A stretch of 43,688 nt of DNA, from positions 1 through 43,688 of the IMG/VR virus record IMGVR_UViG_3300020442_001756; one strand, 5' to 3'. The position numbers and the translations under genes were made by a program. Below are positions 1-9,000 of this stretch, piece by piece. Source of the stretch: a virus. The notes beneath the pieces are model-generated. The model saw only the letters and a program-made list of their open reading frames with translations. It was not told where the DNA came from and did not search any database. Position 1 is the stretch's first letter; every line of letters begins with the position of its first letter.

Positions 1-3000
1 ATGTAGAGCCAGGGTTGATAATCAACTCGTCTACAACGTCAGAAGTGACAGGATCTGTGTATGGTGCGATATATGTGATTTGACCAGCAATCTTAGACTT
101 AGCGGAGTAGATAAACTCATTAAGTCTCAAATCAAAGATACCAGTCTCAAATCTTGGAGTACCTGATGTTTTACTGACCACAATGCGGTCTGAGATGGTC
201 CCTTGGTCATCGATGTTAGTTTCTTCGATAATAGCGGTATCACCTTCAAGATTAGTGATAGATTCGCCAAATTCAAAGATTGTAGAGGTATTAACCAGAG
301 TTACGCTTCCAACAAACGCTGCAAACAACTCTCCTCTAACAACTTGCTCATTAAGGTTAAATGTGCCTCCAGTGAGGTTAATAACGTCAATATGAGCTAA
401 TCCAGAGTCAATAACGGTTGCAATGGTGTCAGAATCTTCACCTTGGATTTGTTGACCCAAAGTTGGGAAAATACCGAAGTCGTTACCGCCAAGAGAGTCA
501 TAAAGTGCAATTCTGTAGATAGGAGTTGGTGTAACACCCAAAGTCCTATAGTTAACCTTAGAAGGTGGTTTTGGAGGCTCAGCAAACACAAGATTGCCGC
601 CAACCACTTGATAAGACTCACCAGGCGCTTGAATCACACCATTAAGCGTAATCATCAACTGGTCTTCGCTAACAATGACTTGCTCGCCTTCTACAGTGAT
701 TGGGAATTGCTTATCAATACCATTAAAGCTACCAGAGATGTCATCCATCTTTTTAACGATAGATGTCAAGATTTCCTCAGAAGAAGTCAATCTTCTCTTT
801 CTGAAGAGCACTTCAGTGTTGTTATAGTCGGTATAAACGGGCTCGGCAGCACCGAATGATGTAATCTCGTTTACATTACTATAGTTGTTGATATTCACCT
901 GTTTGGTGAATTCTGTGCCAATACGACGACCAGAAATGTCTTTACCGCCAGTCAGCTCCAACTGACCAAACATGTTGAAACCAGCGGGGTGGTTATTCTC
1001 CAATACCTGAGTTTTCCACTCTGTAATTGGGATATTGGACTTAATAACGTATGAGAAGTTTTGGTAGAAGTAAGAGTCTTGAATCTTCTGGACAATCTCG
1101 GAAGGCTTACCAACATCGTCGATAAAACGACCAGGTGTCCTAGTTAGAGAGTCGATATTAAGCACACCACGTGCAATGCTCAAGTTGTCGATAAGACCAG
1201 ATGCTTTGGAGATTTGACCAGTTACTTTCTCGCCTCTCAACCAATTACCGTTATAATCAACAATCTTAAGAATCTTAGGACCAATCTGCCAACCAGTATT
1301 GGTAGAAACGATACCAGTTGCAGTTGCTGTCTCAGGACTGCTACCTTGATAAACTTCCTCACCCTCAAGGAATCTAGAAGTTTCAACCACTGCTTCAGCA
1401 CGACCACCAAAGACTTCAGTAAGCAATACCTGACGACCTTCACCAGTTGTCAAGAATGTAATGTAGTCACCAGCAAGTGCGTTTGCTTGAGTCAGTGCAA
1501 AACGAATTTGGTCAGATTCGAGTGAATTTGCTTCACCAGCAATAGCATAGTAAACCTGCCCTTCAACCAAAGTGGTCAAACCTGCACTACTTGGTTTTGG
1601 AAGGATACCTTCTGTGCTACCTACATTTTCTGCTCTAAACGTAACTGCAGCACCAGTTGTAATACCATGAGGGAAGTTAAACTGCAGATAGTTAAGGTCG
1701 AGGTTAACAACGTAGTTAAATTCTGATTTAAGAGTAACAGTAGGCTCAGATGAGTATCCAGCACCAGGATTCTTAATGATAATCTCATTAAGTCTGTTAT
1801 TCTTGATAATTGCTTCAGCAGTTGCTCCAGCACCGCCACCACCTTCAATGACAACAGCAGGAGTTGATGTATAACCAGAACCTGGGTCAATAATGGTAAT
1901 TTCGGAAAGAATCGAAGTATTGAAGAGTTGGAGGTTAACTGGGAAGGTAATCTCAGGTTTCAGAGTATAATCGTGTGAATAACCGAAACCAAACTCATTA
2001 TTCTTCAGTCTCTTAATCTTACCGATGTTTCTACCTGTCAAGAAGACAGATGCACCGCTACCTTCGCTAGGAATGATAACATTTACAGCACCACCAGAAC
2101 CTGCAAGGGTTGGTCCAAGAATACCAGGAATAGCATCAATATCAATGCTTGCAGTGGTATAACCTTTACCTGGGTCAGTAACTGTAGCATTAGTGATGGC
2201 ACCAGACCCAACTTCATCATCTAGGACAACTGTAATCGTTGCTTTACCACCTTCACCATCTCCATTGATGGGCACATCATAATAGACGCCAGCTGCATAC
2301 TCAGTACCTCCATCAACCACCACAATCTTCTCGATTTGACGGAAAGAGGCAATATCAGAAATAATTGGTAGTTTCTGGTAGAATCCACCAGGTGACACCA
2401 GTTTAATTGTATTAATAGGTCCAACTGCTCTTGTAGAAGTTGTAGAGTAGAAGGAATATGGATTATCAAACTCATCGTTGATAATTTCAGCAGATGACCT
2501 CTCAGGCTCCTTAAGAAGTGGGAATCTGAATTGGAAATCGGTCAGAATCTGAGAAACAGTAAACGTGCCTTGATATGGAGTCGTAATAACGTCAATAAAG
2601 GAGTTGGACCCAACAGGTGAGTCTGCTCCAGTCCTAGATGGGTCAAAGTAGTAAGAGATGTTAGTAACATCGCCCAATACGGAGAATTTGACGAAAGGTG
2701 CACTAGACCCTGCAGCATTAATACCAGGTGTGCCGACTCTTTCGATATTATTGAAAGAATACTCTAGTTTGTACTGATTATCCTGAGAGAAGGACAGATA
2801 GTATCCGAAGTTAGAGACATCAGACACATCAAAGACGTATTGGTGGTCTCTAGTAAATTCTAAGGTTGGGTGCTTAGCATAGATGTTGACATTCTGAATA
2901 CCATTGTTATTAAAGGCAGGGTCAGACACTGCAGTCGCTCTAATAGCGAATGTAAACTCTCTGCTACCAAATAGTTGGTCAATGAAGAAACTTCCGTTGA

Positions 3001-6000
3001 ATTGGTTTCCTTGGAATCCTTCAGCAAACAGAATATCGCCAACTTGGAAGTTATGAGCAGTATTAGATGTGCAATATACAAATTCAGTCCTTGCAGAAGC
3101 AGTCCTGAGAATATCTTTCTCTAGACGTGCTGTTACGCGAATTTTCTTAACTCCAGCAAAACCAGAAATCTCTACAGACTTCTCATCTTCCGCTAAAGTG
3201 ATATTATTGTCATTAAGTGAAACAACGTCGCCAGGAATGTATGTGCTGCCTGGTTGGATGTCAATAATCTCTACAGAGTAGTTTGCACCTTGTGCATAAG
3301 GCATCAAACGTGTCTTAGCACTAATTGCTTCAGAGGTTGCAATATGAGTCCAAGTAACGCCACCATCAGATGCATCACCAGTAGTATGGACAGGTGCAGT
3401 TTCTCCTGCAACGCCACCACCACCGACTGCAACTTCATATACATTCAAGCGATACCATACACGCTGACCGACAGCATAAAGCAGACCAGGTACCCACTCA
3501 GGCATATCAAGACCAATATACTGAGGTCTAGGATAAGGATGCTGAGTTAGGTCAACAGTAAACTTACCTGCATCGTCAATAAATGCCCAGTTGATAACAC
3601 CATCAGATACAACACCAACAGTATGAGTTGGAGAAATTGTGCCTGATGTGCCAGCACCCTGTGCTTCATAAATTCTCTTGCCGTTGTAAACACGGTCACC
3701 AGAGGCATATACAGTATTAGTTGCCCATGGTTTCTCTTCTTCAATAGTATCGAAGTATGTGCCTTCGATTTCATTGACATCATTAGCAGTTGTTCTGAAT
3801 CTATCGGTATTGTTGAAGTTACCATAGATTTTACCAACCCTATACTTATTACCAAAACCAGGATTCAGTAATGTGCCTTCAGGGACTTCAACGATGGTGC
3901 CGTATGCCTGAGTAACACCATTAGAGTTGAATTGCTGTAAGATGCTACCCTTAGTAAGTTTTACATCTTGGTTAAGAGTAAATTCAAGGACGTTATCAAT
4001 CTTCTGATAAAGTGCATCTCTCAGATAGAATTTCTTGACAACGTTAGCAGCAATCGTAAGTCTCTTACCTTGAGGTGATGGGACAGTAGATGTCTTAGTG
4101 CCATACTCATGCTTGTTAGCAGTTAGTGCATATGTACCAGGAGTTAACGTGGACGCGGTTTGTGACATGTCCAGAATCTGCAAACCACCAGGTCCAATCT
4201 CCCATGCACTAATAGCAGACTGATTAAGTGATGTCCATACTGTGCTGAGACTAATATCGGTAAACGCAACAGTCGTATACTTTGTATTACCTGTCATTGT
4301 GTAGGATGCACGCTTATCATGCAACCTATCAAACTTGATTAGAGCAACATCACTATCAGACATAGTGACAGGCACTTCTGCTGCTGGGACTTGGAAGGTT
4401 GCACTGTAAGGTGCCTTGTCATCTATAACAAGGTCATCCATATGACCAATAAAGCAGTTAGTGCTGCCAGGTGCAGTTTGAGGACCAGCAACTACAAGTG
4501 CATCAAGAGAGATGTCATTTGTGCTCTGATATTCAACAGCAAGGTTACCATTGAAGTAAACTTCATACTTATAAAGACCAAGTGACTCTTCACGTTTCTG
4601 GAAGAGGATGTGATTCCATGCTCCACCACCCATTGCAGTCCAATAGGTAGCAGCAGTGGAAGATGCAACTTGTGTATTGTTAAGATACACGATAAACTTC
4701 TGGTAACCAGGTGATGTAGTATCACCATCCAGAGAAATTCTTATAGGTTGACCACCAGCAATAGGTGCAACGTCAAATAGGACAGGCTCATGATTTGTGG
4801 CATGTGCTGTGCCATTCATAGCAAACCATGCTTGTGCAGACCACTCTTTAGTTGCCTTATTGAAGTTTGTTAGTGAAACAGGAGCAGGTGCTTGGAATTT
4901 AAGTGCACCACCACCAAACTTAGTGATTACAGCATCATGAGATACATCACTTTGTGAGAAGTATACCCATGTAGCAAGATTTTGCTTGGTTTCATCAACA
5001 GTGATGTCATTGCTGTCATTAAATCTAAAGGATGCAAGTTGGTCAGCAACTTGACGGTCAACTGCCAAGATGCAGTCACCAGAGTTGTCAACAGCATGAG
5101 ATTTTGCTCTGAAACCGACAGATGTAGTCTCGTCTACCTTAGTTTCAGCAATAACTGTGCCGTTATACTTGATATAAGAGATAATTGCATATCTGTTGTT
5201 TTCAGACTCGTCAACATCAGCAACCAAGGTGTAATTGCCAAACTCATCGACTGTAACACCTGCATGGTAGATATTTCTAAATTCTCCACCGATAGAGAAG
5301 GTCTTAGACCACTCCCAACCAGAATTAGCGGAAGATACTGCAAATTTGTTGACCTGAATCTTGTCATACTTCGCAGTAGCATTATTATAGACATTCCAGA
5401 TGAGGATAACATCGTTATAGTCGTCGATTAGGAATTGTGGGTCTCTGACGTATCCACCGATGGTTGGCATCTGGCGAATATAGTCAATTTCGAGGTTTGC
5501 ACCGTCATAGAAGAATACACCGAAGATTAAGTCATCATTTTGCTGGTTTACGCCAACAAAGAAGAATCTGTCGTCTGCAATCCACTCAATCTGATTCAAT
5601 TCTTCAGAATCGTCTTCAGATGCAATCTTTCTCTTCTCTACAAGGTTACCTTCGACATCACATTGGATAATCCAGATGTCGTTAGGGTCAGGAGAGTTAG
5701 AATCTGTATAACCACCAATATAAATGCGTTGTTCTTGGTCAAGAGTGATAGTCTTGATAAAGTCTCTTCTTGTGCTACCAGAGATACCAGCAATAGACTT
5801 CTGCCACTTCAGAATACCGTCTGGAGCGTTAGCATTATTGAATCCAGACTCATAAAGTCCAATCCATACATCTGGGTTGTAGACATCGTTGTCAGGATTT
5901 AATGTTTGGCCTGCAACATATATGAGGTCCTTTTCTGGAGCACTATTTACATAGATTTTAAGAAACTCTGCTCTCTTTTGATTGGCATTCTGAGGAATGA

Positions 6001-9000
6001 GATGTCTTTCCCAAACCAACTGTCCAAGGTCATCAAACTTAGCAAGGAAACCTGCCTCGTCAGCATCTGCTTCAATAATCTTACCGCAGATATATGTCTG
6101 ACGCTCATCGGTAGTCTTAATATCATTAACAACAATCGTGCCGTTTGACTCAAGATACTCAGTCAACCAATAACGAGTTTTCTTATATTGTTGTGGGTGT
6201 GAGATACGAATCTGGGGAGGATTGTCCACATCGTATCCATTACCAGAGTTGATAATATCAACAGTATTGACATTACCAGTATTCAGGAGATTAATTCTTA
6301 ATTGTGCATCCTGACCTTGTGCTGTAATCAACTCAAAGGTAGGAGGAATGTCAGAATTATAACCAACACCACTCTGCAGAATACCGATTGACTCGATACC
6401 AGCAACAACCTTAACTTTGAAGAGTTTGTTAGTGTTATCGATAACAGGACGAGAGTTAACGATTACTTCGTCTTGTTGACGCAACTCATGCTCGATATCA
6501 GTAGTAATAACACCATAAGGTCTGTCACCAATAATTTCTTTGGTGTATGCAGTAATCTTTTGACCCTTAACGGACTCAATAATTGCAGACGCACCAAATC
6601 CACCAGTGCCCTCATCATCAAAGAAGACAGTATCATTAACCTGATAAGATTCGCCTGGGTTTTCAATAACAAAACCATCAATTTGAGCATCCTCAAACTG
6701 AGTAGTTGTCTCAACTTCAATATCAACTCTAGATTCAGCAGATACTTTCGGGAAGTAATCATAGATTTGCAGAGTTGCCTCTTCAGACATCTCTAGGATT
6801 TCTTGCTGCTCATTAGCATCAATGATACCATCATTATTACTATCCTGAATCTCAAAGATAATAGGATAACCTTCAATTTCAGTTGTTAAGACATCTGCCT
6901 CTTGGTTAGGTTGTCTATCAACATCAATGTCAACATTGACATAGGGGTCTCTATATCTTACGACTCCAGATGGAATGTTTTCTTGGGTTGCATCTTGAGA
7001 GAAGTTCCAAGCATCGGGTAGAGAGTTAAACTGAGGTCCAAGGATATATGGGAATTCAGGAATACCAGTGTCTGATGCATCGATTGTGATGAAGTATGCA
7101 TAGGTGCCATCAGGATATTCAGGTGTTTTACAGAAACGACCGTTGTAGTTGTCTAAGTCACCAGATTGGAAGTCATAGAAGTAGTCAGCAACGAATGACC
7201 CAGCAGGATACTCAGAAAGCAGAGGACCGTCGATACGAGCAGGGTTAGGATTAGTAGCTTGGTCAAAGACAACATTTGTTTTGAGTTTATACGAAGTTCT
7301 AAGGCGACGGATACCGCTATTTTGGTCAGTTGGGTCAATATAAGCATATGGACCGTAAATTGGGTTACCGTCAAACGCCCAACCAATAATAGGAGAGTGT
7401 TTGAAGTTAGATTCTAACTCTTGGAATTGTTGAGTGACAGGATCTAAGAATACGTTGTCACCAACCACATAACGCAACTCTTTAGGGTCGGAAAGGTGAG
7501 CATATTCACCACCAAACTGGTTATTGTAACCAGTAAAGACATAACCTTTAGCAAAGTCGTATTTTTGCTCCAAGTCATACTGAAGGTTTTTATTCCACTT
7601 GAATACTTCAGGAGTAAAGGTTGCAAGTTGTCCAACCGACTCCAATCTAATAGTAGTATTACCTTGAGTGTAACCAATACCTTTATTAGTAATGGTAACT
7701 CCCAACACACGCCCTTTATCTTCACCAGTGGTGCCGATTGTTGCTTGTGCAATAGCACCGAAACCATCACCATTGATGATTACGTTAGGTGCTGTGGTAT
7801 ATCCACTACCAGAGTTAATAATAGCGATAGATACGATTCTACCGTTAATAACAATAGCTTGTGCAAGAGCACCTTCACCTGAGTTGACTCTTACTGTAGG
7901 TAGAGATGTATATCCAGTACCAAAGTTTGTGATATTAACGCTGGAGATAGGACCACGGACGTTTGCAGTTGCCTCAGCACCTGTGCCATTACCACCAGTA
8001 ATAGAAACTGAGGGTTGTGATGTAAATCCGCTACCTGGTTGCTCAACCAGAATTCTTGTAACTCTACCACCAGTAATAACTGCCTGTGCAGTAGCACCGC
8101 TACCGCCACCTCCAACAATAGAGACAAGAGGTGACTCAGTATAACCACTACCTTGGTTAGTAACAGTAAATCCAGTTAGACTACCATTAACAACCACTTC
8201 GGCCGCGGCACCAGTACCACCGCCACCTGTAATTTCTAGATTTGGTTTAGCACCAGCATCATATCCCTCACCAATGCTATCAACATCAATCTTAGTGAGA
8301 GGACCATATTGGACAAACTCAGCTGACTTATATGCCCAGATAGATACACCGTTAATCCAACTACCAATCGGAGTGTTAGCACCGATATCTTGTCTTTCTG
8401 AAATAGTTTGGACAACTCTAGGGAATCTGAGCAGTTTACGCTGGTTACCAGGAATCAGTGCCGACCCAGTGAAAGGACCAATCTTATAGTTGGGTAGACC
8501 AGAAGCAGCAACGTAAACGTAGCTATCATTAAAGAAGGAGTTTTGAATGTTAGTGGTGAATTCGCTAACAACCTTATTGATAGAAGTAACATTAGACTTA
8601 CCTCGGTTAAGGTCAACAGATAGAAGGATATTACCTTGAGGGATAATATCAGTCGGGACGTTGATTTGGTATGAGAAAGTAAAATCGTCAATACGAGAAG
8701 TTACAGTAAAGGTGCCGTTATACACAACGGGGTTTGCACCATATACAGTAACTTGGTCAGATACCAACAAACCATGTGGGTTGTTGCAAACAACTGTGGC
8801 AGTCTGGTTATTAACACCACCAGGTGTTACGCTATCAACCTGAATTAGTTTTTTAACGTTATACAACCAAGAAGACAGTCTTTCATCAAGAGAAGATGAC
8901 CCAAGGTTAGCAACCTTCAGTTTATCGCCCTTAATGTAGTAAGACCCAGTGTCATCTAGGACGGTAGTGCCCGCTTCAGCAATACCAAGGATTCTCAACT

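Noticed and set aside
443-859. 138-codon open frame on the plus strand
   Set aside because: Shadow of the giant gene; Arg/His/Trp-rich composition typical of antisense reading.
4982-5431. 149-codon open frame on the plus strand
   Set aside because: It lies antisense to the continuous giant structural gene, which has the coherent protein motifs; the plus-strand translation has no recognisable domain and no ribosome site.
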